A DNA stretch of 64,000 nt, taken from contig JADKJB010000013.1 of assembly GCA_016722525.1 (NCBI GenBank), forward strand, positions 62,001-126,000. The letters are read 5' to 3'. This document shows positions 1 through 10,768 of this stretch, piece after piece. Position 1 is the first letter of the stretch. Each line of letters opens with the position of its first letter. Position numbers and translations under genes: made by a program. The DNA comes from Bacteroidota bacterium (lineage in GTDB: Bacteria > Bacteroidota > Bacteroidia > AKYH767-A > OLB10). The notes under the pieces are model-generated. The model was not told where the DNA came from, ran no database searches, and saw nothing but the letters and a program-made list of their open reading frames with translations.

Positions 1-2
1 CT

Positions 3-104
3 CACGATACGGTACGGCACCACATAAAAAATATTTATAAAAAATTGGAGGTGCATTCTGTTTCTGAAGCAATTCTTAAAACAATGAAGAAGAAATTGTT
101 TTAA
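3..104 (+). CDS. LuxR/NarL-type HTH regulator, C-terminal end only
   Basis: Reading from base 3, an open frame enters from the left edge and ends at a TAA at 102-104. The 33 residues contain TVRHHIKNIYKKLEVHS followed by SEAILK, which is the recognition-helix end of a LuxR/NarL (GerE) DNA-binding domain. It would be the C-terminus of a response regulator or other LuxR-family transcription factor. Everything upstream, including any receiver or sensor domain, lies outside the window. The match is short but the motif is very characteristic. Confidence 0.75.
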   Translation, partial: HDTVRHHIKNIYKKLEVHSVSEAILKTMKKKLF

Positions 105-292
105 CGCTTTTTGTGAAAGGAAATTAACCGAAGAAAACTTCTCACAGAATAATTAATGGATACTCCTTAAAAGTGAATAGTAGAGGTTTGAAAGGAAAAA
201 TATCTTTCTTCTTTTGTTCTTTATTTAGTGTAAAAGTCAGACAATGTTCACCAGATCGTTATTGTTTTGATTCTCAATAATGGGTCGGTCTG

Positions 293-2729
293 CTATCCTT
301 TCCGGATCACGGCGCCTAGTTTGTTTTCAAAATTCTCCATCAGTCGTTGCATTACTTTATCAATTTCTTTATCGGTTAATGTTTTCTCATCATCACGCAA
401 CACAAAACTTAGGGCATAAGATTTTTTATTCAGACCAATTTTTTCTCCCTCATAAACATCAAATAAATTTACGTCCTTCAATATCTTACGATCTGTTTCA
501 TAGGCCAGGTTTTCCAGCGATTGATATTGAATGCTTTTATCAAGAACCATCGACAAATCACGTTTTACTTCCGGAAATCTGGGTGGTTCAAGGATGCTTG
601 GTGGTGCAACAACAATCATTTTTTCAACTGTATCAAGATTAATATCTGCATACCAGATATTGCCATCAAATCAAATTTTTGAGTATTTTCTTAGGTACTT
701 TTCCAATTTTGGCTACTTCTTTTTGCCGGATACCAATACCATTTCCATTTCTAATTGACCGTTTTCACCCGGCAGCCATTTTGCTTTGTCTTTTCGTAAT
801 CCTGCTACCAGCATTACATTCTCCACAATCGACTTAAGATAAAAGACAGCGTATTCCACCTGTTTTACTTCCCAATGTGCTTTAGTGCGAAACCCTGTTA
901 ACAGCAAGGCCAATCTATTGGTTTCTTTATATCCTTCTGTATTTTTTAAGTACGTTTTTCCATATTCAAATAATCTAAGATCATTTCGTTTCCGGTTACG
1001 GTTGTAAATCGCTATGTCTAAAAGCGGTTGCAGCATAGAAGGGCGAAGAATATTCAGATCCTGACTCAATGGATTTTTTATTCTGGCAAAAGTTGTTTCT
1101 TCTTCATCGTAAACTCCTGATCGAGTTAGTGAATTCGATAACACTTCCATAAAACTATTCGCCACCAAATAATCGGCTACTTTGTTCCTCACTTTTTCAA
1201 GCAGGGGAGAGGTAGCGTTGGGAAGTGATGAATTTAATTTTGAAGGTAGCAGGAATTTTATCATAACCATAAATGCGAAGTATTTCTTCAATCACATCCG
1301 CTTCCCGCATCACATCCACTCTATAAGGTGGTACTTCGAGCTGAAGCAGGCCACCCTTTTCTGAAATTAACTTTATATCCAGCCAGGTTAAAATTTGTTG
1401 AATGGTGCTAACATCAAGATGAACACCTGTTAATTTTTTGAAATTTAAAACTGATAATTCAACTTTCCAGTCTTTAACAGGATGAGGATAAATATCCAAT
1501 AGCTGAGAAGTGATGGTTCCTCCTGCAATTTCTGTTATTAACAAGGCAACTCTTTTTAATGCAGTAACTGTTATATTAGGATCGGTACCTCTTTCAAATC
1601 TAAATGATGCATCTGTTTTAAGCCCGTGTAATTTAGATGTTTTTCTTACTGAAACTGCATCAAAGCATGCGCTTTCGATAAACAATTCGGTGGTGTTTTC
1701 ATTCACCCCCGAGTTGAATCCCCCAAAAACACCTGCTATACACATTGGCCCATTGCTGTCGCAGATCATTAATTCCGAGCCTTCCAGTTTTCTTTCAATG
1801 CCATCCAGTGTAATAAATTTGGATGCCGGATCTGGTTTTTTTACGATGATTTGTTGATTGCTGATTTTAGCGGCATCAAACGCATGTAATGGTTGACCAA
1901 GTTCAAAGAGTACATAATTGGTGCAATCAACTACATTATTTATTGGCTTCAGACCTATCGATTTTAGTGAATTCTGCAGCCATTCCGGTGACGGTCCAAC
2001 TTTTATTCCGTCAATATGTATACCTGAATATCGGGTACAGGCTTCACTTTCAATTTTAACTGTAATGACAGGTGCTGCTAAAGGTGTTTTAAAAGCACTG
2101 GTATCGGGCCAATGTATGGATTTTGTTTGTTTTTTATTTGTGAGTGTCAGTGTGTTTAAAACTGCACAGAGATCTCTTGCTACTCCAATATGTGAAGCTG
2201 CATCTGGTCTGTTTGGTGTTAGTCCAATACTTAAAGTGTAATCGTTGTCGATTTTAAAATAATCCGCTGCAGGTGTGCCTGGAATTGCTGTCGTGTCAAG
2301 TACAATAATTCCGGCATGACTTTCACCGAGTCCAATTTCATCCACAGCGCATAACATACCTTCTGAAGCTTCTCCGCGTATTTTAGATTTTTTAATTTCA
2401 AAAGGTTCTCCTTTCAAAGGAAATAAAATAGTACCGGGAACAGCCACCACTACTTTTTGCCCAACAGCAACATTCGGTGCACCACACACTATTTGTGAAA
2501 TTATTCCACCTCCTACATTTACTGTTGTTACTGTAAGCCTATCTGCGTTAGGATGCTGGGTGGCTGTAAGTACTTCTCCAATCAACAAGCCTTTGAGCCC
2601 GCCTTTTACTGATTCAAATGGTTCAATTCCCTCCACTTCCAAACCGCATCCGGTAAGCAGAACTGCAATTTCCTCGGGCGATTGATCAACATCAATGTAC
2701 TTCTTTAGCCAATTGTAAGATATATTCAT
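293..2729 (-). CDS. pheT: phenylalanine--tRNA ligase beta subunit (frameshifted)
   Basis: Beta subunit of the cytoplasmic alpha2-beta2 enzyme that charges tRNA-Phe. The first frame opens with MNISYNWLKKYI, the usual PheT start, followed by the OB-fold tRNA-binding segment (HPNADRL) and the B3/B4 core (NNVVDCTNYVL). The last frame carries the FDX-ACB anticodon-binding domain (FPEVKRDLSMVLDK). The reading is split into three pieces (2729-1197, 1291-713, 619-293). Shifts fall near 1240 (an A4 run), about 715 (an A5 run) and about 660. The total length of roughly 800 residues is normal. ATG at 2729 is preferred over TTG at 2750 because it begins the conserved N-terminus and lies 19 nt after a -7 box. 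pheT is essential, so the shifts are probably sequence errors. Confidence 0.93.
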
Positions 2730-2747
2730 AACTCTTTCTTGATCTGG

Positions 2748-2755
2748 CAAAGGTA
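2748..2755 (-). promoter_or_regulatory. TAnnTTTG -7 box upstream of pheT
   Basis: On the minus strand the bases read TACCTTTG, a full match to the Bacteroidota -7 consensus. The final G lies 19 nt before the pheT ATG at 2729. No TTG was found at the usual -33 distance, so this is half-supported. Confidence 0.45.
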
Positions 2756-2849
2756 AAAAATTGAATGGGGAAGGATTAGAAATTTATGGTACGTCAAATT
2801 TCTTTTTATCATTGACAATCAAATAGATGCAACTATTTCAACAAATTTT

Positions 2850-3729
2850 TCATTTCAATTTTTTAGCTGAATCATAAAACACTCCAAAGAGTAACTCATT
2901 GCGGTACTGCATTTTTAAGGACACTAACGGATCATAAACCAATTTTACGTCGGCGCGTAATTGAAAACATTTCCAGATGGTATAATTAATTTTATTCGAT
3001 ACATCTAATTCAAAATATTCTCTTTGAAATCCTTTTATGAAAAATTTTGCCGTACTGTTCATTGCTAGTTTTTCAGTCAGCTCGTTGGATGTTAGGGCTT
3101 GAGTTGAAACACCATAATCAAAAATCAATTTCCCACGAGGTAAATTCCCTATTACATTTTTATTGGTTGTTGATTGTGATCGGATGATAGGTTCGGTTCT
3201 TAACCTTACTGTCGCTAATGAAACATTCAACATGGATTTTTTTCCAAAGGAGAGCCCTAACCCAAATCCGTTTTCGAAAGTTGCCGGATTCAAAATTGAT
3301 CCTGCCCATTCCCGCTTTGTTTGCTTTATTACGGGATCAAAATAAGAAGTATAACTATTAAAAAGTTGTGTCGTGAATGACAATGTATAAGAATAATCGA
3401 TAGTCCTTTTTATTTTTCCACACATAATTGCAGTTCACCTTATCCGCATGCTTATTCCAAATGGAATCAATAAATTTTGTAAATCCCAGCTCAGTTTTTG
3501 CTGTGAAAAGCAGGTTGCTTTTTTCGTTGATTTTTGCCCTGTTAAAATCTACATCTAACGCTACCGATAAACTATTAAACGAAACTCCTTTCCAATTTTT
3601 TGAATTTGTAAATGAGGAGGAAAGGCTGCAAAGTAGTTTGCGGGTTGCCGATTTAGTAGTATCATCAGCTACAGTTCCATGAACCTTAAAAGATATAAAA
3701 AAACCAAAAATTAAAAAATAAAATCTCAT
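2850..3729 (-). CDS. DUF3078-like secreted/outer-membrane protein (frameshifted)
   Basis: Starts with a signal peptide (MRFYFLIFGFFISFKVHG). The N-terminal frame carries NWKGVSFNSLSVALD. The C-terminal frame carries TTQLFNSYTSYFDP, a segment about abandoning origin-side mass (NPATFENGFGLGLSFG), and a GVSTQA stretch. This order resembles DUF3078, a Bacteroidota outer-membrane beta-barrel family of unknown function. A one-base shift near 3410, in A runs, divides the gene. It reads in the same direction as pheT with about 120 nt between them. The start at 3729 was chosen because it begins the signal peptide; an upstream TTG-type start adds only non-conserved residues. Confidence 0.72.
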
Positions 3730-3900
3730 TACGATAAAATTAAAAATAGCATGAAATGTGAATTCTAAAAACAACTAAACTTCAAAATAGTTCTAATGCG
3801 TTTCAAAGAAACTGTGATAAAATAGGATGGCAGTTAAAAAAAATTACCCTGTCCATTTGCTTGTCCGACCAAAATAGAGCTGTTTCGATACTCACTCGGT

Positions 3901-4504
3901 TCAGCGAGTTTTAAAGAATTGTTTTTGTGACTCACTCCAGCAATCTTGCAAATCGGTATTTACAAATACCAATTCATATTTTATATTTTCGTTCTTGCTG
4001 AGTGAATCTAACCAAACGAGAGTTTTATTTTTTTGTAAATACATACCTTGCCATTTGGTAAATGTTATAAAGATATGAAAGTCGACAGCTTCCTTTTTAA
4101 GGTAATTAATTTTCTCACAACTGGTGGTGTTTAATAATTGATAAAAAGTGTCGATTGAATATTGATCTGACAGATGGTATTCATGTGTAGGATCAAGATA
4201 GGCAAGAAATAACTCAGCCGGCCCGGAACAATTTGGTTTTAACGAATCTTTATAAGGAATAAATTTCCCATTTTTATCGAACACGAATACGTCCGGTGAA
4301 TGAAATTGATCGTTTGCCTGCCAGCTTTCAAAAGCGCATGAATAAACCGGTGCTTCAGGTAATCCCATTTTTTCGTCCATTCCATTATGGATGTTGCTGT
4401 TTCGTAACGCGGATTTTTACTCCGTAAATTAGTTTGATTACCGGCTGACATCCAGCCAGGTAAATTGAAATGCAAATCAAAGCCAGCTGAGTTATTTTTT
4501 TCAT
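3901..4504 (-). CDS. hypothetical lipoprotein (frameshifted)
   Basis: From ATG at 4502-4504 the frame reads a lipoprotein signal with lipobox LAGC, then QPVIKLIYGVK. Two shifts near 4420 and 4390 (the latter in an A6 run) are needed to join this to PRYETATSIMEW and to the long C-terminal frame (MGLPEAPVYSCAFESW to FFKTR). The reconstructed protein has about 200 residues. It is probably anchored in the inner or outer membrane. The C-terminal half (DFHIFITFTKWQGMYL, ELVFVNTDLQDCW) has alternating strands and helices and could be a degenerate thioredoxin-like fold, but I see no CxxC. I do not recognise the family. Confidence 0.6.
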
Positions 4505-4538
4505 CTTTTAGTTTTAGATTAACTGGTTGATGTTCCTG

Positions 4539-5021
4539 TTATTTTACGGGTAAATAAACATAAATTATTCCGTTGATTTCAACGATCCGATGTTTACCGG
4601 AAGGAATTGTTTTTTGACCGGAAAATTCCAGTGACCGTGAAATTTCTAAAGGCATCGGAAAATCGTCTTCCATAATAAAGGATCCCGATTTGAAATACTT
4701 GTTATAGCATTCTGTCGTAACATCGGTTAACTTGTTTACCTGAAGCACTAAAGTGTTTTTAGAAACATCATCCTGGTACAGTACTCCATTGGCTTTGTTG
4801 CCGGATGTAGCGCGACCAGATACAGAAATATCACATATTCCAAAACCATCGCAATCTCTGCGTCGAGCAATGGTAATGCAAATTGATAATTTCGGTTTGA
4901 TAAGAAAATTGTTTTCGTCAGGCGCAATGTTTAACTCATTGGGTTTTGCCAAAACGCAGGAAAGCGAAAGTTCGATAAGAACAAAAGCGGTTAATAAAAA
5001 AGATTTAATTGAAAATTTCAT
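4539..5021 (-). CDS. hypothetical secreted protein
   Basis: About 160 residues with an N-terminal signal peptide (MKFSIKSFLLTAFVLIELSLS) that ends near CVLA. The mature part contains a cysteine-bearing segment (ICITIARRRDCDGFGICDI) and ends in beta-strand-like sequence (IVEINGIIYVYLPVK). ATG at 5021 begins the signal peptide directly; an ATG at 5033 would add four residues. It lies 34 nt upstream of the lipoprotein gene on the same strand and may be co-transcribed with it. I do not recognise the family and propose no function. Confidence 0.55.
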   Translation of the reverse strand: MKFSIKSFLLTAFVLIELSLSCVLAKPNELNIAPDENNFLIKPKLSICITIARRRDCDGFGICDISVSGRATSGNKANGVLYQDDVSKNTLVLQVNKLTDVTTECYNKYFKSGSFIMEDDFPMPLEISRSLEFSGQKTIPSGKHRIVEINGIIYVYLPVK

Positions 5022-5033
5022 GTTAAAAAGCAT

Positions 5034-5446
5034 TTAAAAAATTTACTAAAAAAAATTGTTTCGCACACGAAGCCAGCGTTGGGGCTTTACTTGCCAGATT
5101 CATGGAATCATACAAATACGTAAGTGGTGTTCTGGTTGTTCCCTCCTTCTTTAAGAAACCTGAGATGATTTAAACTTGCAAAACTTATTTACTTAAAAAA
5201 TTGTTTAAAAATCAGAGGCTGATAAAACACTCTATAAATATTGCGACAAACTTACTAGTGTCCTTTAACTTTATCAAGTAGAATAAAAAATACTTTTCAA
5301 CATTAGTGCATTGGACTCAAAAAGAAGTAAAATCTATGTCTGCGAGCAACCCACAACACACTGATAATCAGTTATTAGTATAAAATTATTTTTAATTATT
5401 AAATAGTTCGTATCTTGTACCATTATTAATATATATCCTTCGATCA
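5034..5446. other. intergenic region, no gene seen
   Basis: About 410 AT-rich bases between divergently transcribed genes (the secreted protein on the minus strand and the desaturase on the plus strand). No coding frame with recognisable content, tRNA or clear hairpin was found. It should hold both promoters, but no full TAnnTTTG box was identified. Confidence 0.6.
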
Positions 5447-6553
5447 ATGAATCAAAAGTCACGTCAAATTTGTTGATAAAGATCAATCAAAATTTTACAA
5501 AACATTAAAACTTAGGGTTGATAATTATTTCGCAGAAAATGCTATTTCAAGAAATGCAAATGCTACAATGGTAATTAAAACTGTTGTTTTGCTTTTGTCC
5601 TATTTCGTTCCTTTTATAGTTCTATTACTGCTTCAACCCTCCTTTTTGGTAGCAAGCTTGCTCTGGCTAATGATGGGATTTGGTTTAGCCGGATTAGGCA
5701 TGAGTATCATGCACGATGCCAATCATGGTGCATACTCTGATAATAAAACAATCAATTATATTTTAGGACACACCTTAAGTTTTGCAGGTGGATCTGTTTT
5801 TAACTGGAAATTGCAACACAATATTTTGCACCATACCTACACGAATATTGTTCATATGGATGATGATATAGCTGACAAATTGGTGCTGAGATTTAATCCG
5901 CATACAAAAGTTAAAAAGTACCAGAGCATGCAATATATTTATGCATTTCTATTTTATGGAATACTTACTTTGTATTGGGTATTGCTTAAAGATTTTATTC
6001 AGTTTGCCAAGTACACTAAGAATGGTGTAAACCCTGGGACTAAAAATGAAAATATTGCAACTGTATTTAGAATGATTGTGGTTAAACTGATTTATTTCGC
6101 TGCATTTATTGTGCTTCCAATTCAAATAGGAATACCGGTTTGGCAAGTGTTATCAGGGTTCATGATTATGCACTTTGCTGCAGGTATCATCCTTACAGTT
6201 GTATTTCAGCTGGCTCACACGGTTGAAGGTACTTCTCATCCACTTCCTAATGAATCGGGCGATATTGATAACTGCTGGGCTATTCATCAAATGAATACAA
6301 CTGTTAATTTTTCAAAGGCAGCAAGTTTCTTACCTGGTATTTGGGTGGACTTAATTATCAAGTTGAGCATCACCTTTTTCCTCGCGTTTGTCATGTGCAT
6401 TATCCCAACATCGCACCAATTGTTAAAGCAACCGCTGAAGAATATGGTATCCCCTATATGGAAAATAAAACTTTTGGTATTGCTTTTAAATCACACATGA
6501 ATACATTGAAAAGATTCGGAAAATTACCAGATATCAATGAGGCAATTGCTTGA
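5447..6553 (+). CDS. front-end fatty acid desaturase (frameshifted)
   Basis: Membrane di-iron acyl-lipid/acyl-CoA desaturase. Three histidine boxes are visible: HDANHG, HNILHHTYTN and QVEHHLFP. Gln in the third box is typical of front-end (delta-5/6-type) enzymes. Hydrophobic segments lie between the boxes. No cytochrome b5 domain is fused. Two shifts are inferred. One near 5455 (an A3 run) joins ATG 5447 to the frame that reads VKFVDKDQSKFYKTL. The other near 6340 (a G3 run) joins FLPGIW to GGLNYQVEHH. With these repaired the protein has about 368 residues, normal for the family. Substrate and regiospecificity cannot be read from the sequence. Confidence 0.88.
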
Positions 6554-6666
6554 TTGGTTCAAGATTTGTTGCTTCAAAAAAGATTTTGAGTAGTTTAATT
6601 TTCGGATAGATTTTCACCCTTTAAGCTCTAAAAAATATATCCCTGACAGAATAAAAATTTATTCTG

Positions 6667-6828
6667 TTATTTTTTTTTCTTTTTTTTCTGGTTGCTGACC
6701 ATTTCAAAAATTCGTTTCGCATGAGTGAAAAATGGCATTTTATCATCCACACTGCGATCAGTTAACAGTTTGCGAAAATATTCTCGCTGCAACTGTTCAA
6801 TTTTTATAGTGTTTTTCATGTGCTTCAT
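6667..6828 (-). CDS. possible small basic protein
   Basis: An ATG-initiated minus-strand frame of 53 codons begins MKHMKNTIKIEQLQREYF and ends in a run of six lysines. It lies alone in the gap between the desaturase and aconitase genes. The content looks protein-like (amphipathic helix, then basic tail), but no family is recognised and the lysines are encoded by poly-A runs. It may be a chance frame. Confidence 0.3.
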   Translation of the reverse strand: MKHMKNTIKIEQLQREYFRKLLTDRSVDDKMPFFTHAKRIFEMVSNQKKKKKK

Positions 6829-7021
6829 TTACCTCTTTACTACGAATTCAGGCCTCACTTTGTTTCTTTCAAAACGCCAATTCCATTTTATTGTTATTAA
6901 AATTTTACAACATCATGTGGTTGTTTTTTAAAGAACCTGTTGAATTTGTATCTTGCAGTTCGGTATATACTACCAATTAATTGAATCAACTAATTAGTAA
7001 TCAATAAAATATATAATTAAA

Positions 7022-9289
7022 ATGGCCTTTGATATTGACATGATTGGTAAAGTTTACGCCGGTTTACCCGACCGTATAGCTGCCGCCCGTAAAATTCTTG
7101 GAAAACCTTTAACACTCACTGAGAAAATTCTTTATGCGCATTTAACACAAGGAAATGCTACTAAAGCTTTTGAACGCGGTGTTTCTTATGTCGATTTCAA
7201 CCCCGATCGCGTAGCTATGCAAGATGCAACCGCTCAAATGGCTCTTTTGCAGTTTATGCAAGCAGGCCGTCCCAAGGTAGCAGTTCCTTCAACTGTGCAT
7301 TGCGATCACCTGATTCAAGCTAAAATTGGTGCTGTGGAGGATTTGCAAATAGCAAAAGACTCTAATAAAGAAGTATATGATTTTCTGGCCTCTGTTTCTA
7401 ATAAATATGGAATTGGTTTCTGGAAACCCGGAGCAGGAATTATTCATCAAGTGATACTTGAACAGTATGCTTTCCCCGGTGGTGTAATGATTGGTACCGA
7501 TTCTCATACTGTAAATGCCGGCGGGCTTGGAATGATAGCAATTGGTGTAGGCGGTGCCGATGCCTGTGATGTTATGGCCGGCCTCCCTTGGGAACTCAAA
7601 TTCCCTAAGTTGATTGGTGTTAAATTAACCGGAAAACTCAGCGGTTGGTCATCAGCCAAAGATGTTATTTTAAAAGTTGCCGGAATACTTACTGTTAAAG
7701 GCGGTACCGGTGCTATTGTTGAGTATTTTGGTGATGGTGCCGACTCTCTTTCCTGTACCGGAAAAGGAACTATTTGTAATATGGGTGCTGAAATTGGTGC
7801 TACTACTTCAGTATTTGGCTATGATATGAAAATGGCCGATTACCTTCGTTCAACAGCTCGCGCAGACGTAGCTGCAATGGCCGATAAAGTTGCCGAACAT
7901 TTGAAGGGGGATGCTGAAGTTTATGCCAACCCGGAAAAATATTTTGATCAGGTAATTGAAATTAATCTTAGTTTGCTGGAACCTCATGTAAATGGCCCAT
8001 TTACTCCGGATCTTGCCTGGCCAATATCAAAGTTTGCTGCTGCTGTTAAAGAGAACAACTGGCCTGCAAAACTCGACGTGGGCTTAATAGGTTCCTGTAC
8101 CAATTCCTCTTACGAAGATATTACTCGCGCTGCTTCTGTTGCAAAACAAGCCGTTGATAAAGGGCTGGTTGCGAAATCAGAATTCACCATTACTCCCGGT
8201 TCCGAACAAGTGCGTTTCACTGTAGAACGTGATGGTTATCTCAGCATTTTTGATAAAATGGGTGGGGTAGTCCTTGCCAATGCTTGCGGTCCATGCATTG
8301 GTCAATGGGCCCGCCATAATGCTGATAAAGGCGAACGAAATTCCATCATCACTTCCTTTAACAGAAACTTTGCGAAAAGAAATGATGGCAATCCTAATAC
8401 CCACGCCTTTGTAGCCTCTCCTGAAATAGTTACGGCATTAGCTATAGCCGGTGATTTAACATTTAATCCAATCACCGATTTTCTTATCAGTGATAAAGGT
8501 GAAAAAATAAAACTGGATGAACCCAAAGGAATTGAACTTCCTGAAAAAGGTTTTGATGTTGAAGATGCCGGATTTCAAGCTCCTGCTGCTGATGGTAGCA
8601 AAGTGACAATTTCTGTGGATCCTAAATCAACACGACTTCAATTACTTGATTCTTTTGTTGCCTGGGAAGGAACCGATGTGCATGGATTGAAATTACTTAT
8701 AAAGGTGAAAGGAAAGTGTACCACCGATCATATTTCAATGGCTGGGCCCTGGTTAAAATTCAGAGGACACCTCGATAATATTTCGAATAATATGTTGATT
8801 GGTGCCATGAATTTTTTTAACGAAAAAACCGATTCTGTAAAAAATCAAATTACAGGCGAATACGGCCCTGTTCCCGCTACGCAACGTGTTTATAAAGCTG
8901 CAGGAATAGGTAGCATAGTGGTTGGTGACGAAAACTATGGCGAGGGATCTTCACGCGAACATGCAGCCATGGAACCCCGATTCCTTGGTGTCCGAGCTGT
9001 ACTGGTGAAATCATTTGCACGTATTCATGAAACCAATCTGAAAAAACAAGGGATGTTGGCTTTAACTTTCGCTGACAAATCGGATTACGATAAAATTCAG
9101 GAAGACGACACTATCGATATTCTCGGCCTCACTTCATTTGCTCCGGGGGTGCCACTTACTCTTGAACTTAAGCATAAGAATAGTACCACTGATGTGATTA
9201 AAGTCAATCATACATACAATGAAGGCCAGATTGAATGGTTTAAAGCTGGCTCTGCATTGAATTTGATTAAGATGTCGTTGATTAATTAA
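7022..9289 (+). CDS. acn: aconitate hydratase
   Basis: Citrate-isocitrate isomerase of the TCA cycle, cytoplasmic, with a [4Fe-4S] cluster. The 755-residue length and the order of motifs fit the mitochondrial-type aconitase found in Bacteroidota. The cluster ligands are visible as Cys359 (GSCTNSSYED), Cys422 and Cys425 (ACGPCIGQW). The swivel domain is marked by GDENYGEGSSREHAAMEPR. The start codon follows an AT-rich leader without a strong Shine-Dalgarno sequence. The gene is intact and apparently monocistronic; a hairpin follows at 9299-9340. Confidence 0.96.
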   Translation: MAFDIDMIGKVYAGLPDRIAAARKILGKPLTLTEKILYAHLTQGNATKAFERGVSYVDFNPDRVAMQDATAQMALLQFMQAGRPKVAVPSTVHCDHLIQAKIGAVEDLQIAKDSNKEVYDFLASVSNKYGIGFWKPGAGIIHQVILEQYAFPGGVMIGTDSHTVNAGGLGMIAIGVGGADACDVMAGLPWELKFPKLIGVKLTGKLSGWSSAKDVILKVAGILTVKGGTGAIVEYFGDGADSLSCTGKGTICNMGAEIGATTSVFGYDMKMADYLRSTARADVAAMADKVAEHLKGDAEVYANPEKYFDQVIEINLSLLEPHVNGPFTPDLAWPISKFAAAVKENNWPAKLDVGLIGSCTNSSYEDITRAASVAKQAVDKGLVAKSEFTITPGSEQVRFTVERDGYLSIFDKMGGVVLANACGPCIGQWARHNADKGERNSIITSFNRNFAKRNDGNPNTHAFVASPEIVTALAIAGDLTFNPITDFLISDKGEKIKLDEPKGIELPEKGFDVEDAGFQAPAADGSKVTISVDPKSTRLQLLDSFVAWEGTDVHGLKLLIKVKGKCTTDHISMAGPWLKFRGHLDNISNNMLIGAMNFFNEKTDSVKNQITGEYGPVPATQRVYKAAGIGSIVVGDENYGEGSSREHAAMEPRFLGVRAVLVKSFARIHETNLKKQGMLALTFADKSDYDKIQEDDTIDILGLTSFAPGVPLTLELKHKNSTTDVIKVNHTYNEGQIEWFKAGSALNLIKMSLIN

Positions 9290-9298
9290 AATTGAAAT

Positions 9299-9340
9299 GA
9301 TAGCCGATAAGTTGTGATTCAACAATGTTTATCGGCTGTC
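9299..9340 (+). terminator. hairpin after aconitase
   Basis: Arms GATAGCCGATAA and TTATCGGCTGTC (one G-U pair) flank a loop that can itself pair TTG with CAA. Only a weak T-rich tail follows. Likely a transcription terminator or 3'-end stabiliser for the aconitase mRNA. Confidence 0.5.
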
Positions 9341-9374
9341 ATTTACCATTCATCATTAATTTGACCAACTTGTT

Positions 9375-10712
9375 TTGACAGAAACTTCAGCTCCCGACAT
9401 TTCTAATTCCATTAAAGGGAATAAAAAAATAGTGAATGCCTGGGCAATGTACGACTGGGCAAATTCGGTTTATTCACTCACTATAACAACAGCTGTTTTC
9501 CCGATTTATTTTATAGAAGTTACTTCAGGAAGTGGAAGTGATATAGTGCGTTTTTTAGGAAGAGATTTTAAAAATACAGCTCTTTATTCTTATTCACTAT
9601 CAATTTCATTTTTGCTCATCGCTTTGCTTTCACCATTACTATCGGCTATTGCCGATTCAAGTGGAAGCAAGAAAGGTTTCATGAAGTTTTTTGCCTGGAT
9701 GGGAGGGATGTCATGTGCAGGTTTATTCTTTTTTGATAGCTCAAATTTATGGTTGGGTGTTTTATTTTTTATGTTGGCCAGCATTGGTTATTCCGGTAGC
9801 ATAGTTTTTTATAATTCCTATCTTCCCGAAATAGCCGAACCCGAAGATCAGGACCGAGTAAGTGCTAAAGGCTATGCGCTTGGATATATAGGGAGTTCCA
9901 TATTGCTGATATTTAATTTATTGATGATTTTGAATCCTAACTGGTTTGGTATAGCTGAGGGAACTACTTTCCCGGCCAGGTTTTCTTTTCTGGTGGTAGG
10001 AGCATGGTGGATTGGCTTTTCTGCATATACCTTTTATCATTTACCTTCGAACGTTTATCGCCGGCAACGTGAAGGACACTATTTATTAAGAGGTTATCAT
10101 GAGTTAATAAAAGTGTGGAAAGAACTTAAAAAACTAAAATATCTTACCCGGTTTCTGTTGTCTTTTTTCTTCTATAACATGGGCGTTCAAACTGTAATGT
10201 ATGTAGCCACCCTTTTCGGAGAAAAAGAAGTTCATTTGGGAACAGCTGAACTAATTATTACAGTTTTAATTATTCAGTTTGTAGCAATCGGTGGTGCTTT
10301 TCTTTTTTCTGCCCTATCAGCAAAGTTTGGAAATATTAAAGCCTTAATGGTGGCTATTTTTATTTGGGTGGGCATTTGTATAGGTGCGTATAATTTATAT
10401 GATCCCAATGCATTTTATGTTTTGGCTTTTGTGGTGGGTATGGTCATGGGTGGTATTCAGTCGCTCAGCAGAAGTACGTATTCTAAAATGCTTCCCGAAA
10501 CTCAGGATCATGCCTCTTATTTTAGTTTCTATGATGTTTGCGATAAATTAGGACTTGTGATTGGTACAGCATCATATGGATTAATTGAAGAGCTCACTGG
10601 CAGCATGAGGAATTCAGTGCTTTCACTTATAGTATTCTTTATGGTTGGACTATTCTTCCTGTTGCGAAGCATGGTGCTAAAAAGCAGAGAAAAAATTAGT
10701 AGTAACATTTGA
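9375..10712 (+). CDS. MFS transporter, Atg22/UMF1-like
   Basis: A 445-residue multi-pass inner-membrane protein. The motif VNAWAMYDWANSVYS near the N-terminus and the RVSAKGYALGYIG loop around residue 160 are typical of the bacterial MFS family related to the yeast vacuolar effluxer Atg22. Twelve or so hydrophobic segments are visible. Its substrate is unknown; the fungal relative exports amino acids from the vacuole. A stop codon at 9357-9359 limits the start, leaving TTG at 9375 as the first candidate. This is non-canonical but gives the full conserved N-terminus. Confidence 0.85.
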   Translation: MTETSAPDISNSIKGNKKIVNAWAMYDWANSVYSLTITTAVFPIYFIEVTSGSGSDIVRFLGRDFKNTALYSYSLSISFLLIALLSPLLSAIADSSGSKKGFMKFFAWMGGMSCAGLFFFDSSNLWLGVLFFMLASIGYSGSIVFYNSYLPEIAEPEDQDRVSAKGYALGYIGSSILLIFNLLMILNPNWFGIAEGTTFPARFSFLVVGAWWIGFSAYTFYHLPSNVYRRQREGHYLLRGYHELIKVWKELKKLKYLTRFLLSFFFYNMGVQTVMYVATLFGEKEVHLGTAELIITVLIIQFVAIGGAFLFSALSAKFGNIKALMVAIFIWVGICIGAYNLYDPNAFYVLAFVVGMVMGGIQSLSRSTYSKMLPETQDHASYFSFYDVCDKLGLVIGTASYGLIEELTGSMRNSVLSLIVFFMVGLFFLLRSMVLKSREKISSNI

Positions 10713-10768
10713 TAGCTTTCATTTAGAACTAACAGTCATTACAGAATTGATTCAAAAACTTAAAGACA

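Noticed and set aside
2730..2750. Longer pheT start at TTG 2750
   Set aside because: It overlaps the -7 box and adds residues (PDQERV) that precede the conserved MNISYNWLKKYI.
5473..5486. Perfect FNR-like site TTGAT-AAAG-ATCAA
   Set aside because: It lies inside the repaired N-terminal coding frame of the desaturase (VDKDQS), so the match is probably coincidental.
6725..6931. Plus-strand 68-residue open frame
   Set aside because: It is mostly antisense to the small minus-strand frame and intergenic DNA; composition is unlike a protein (FFMCFIYLFTTNSG) and no start signal is evident.
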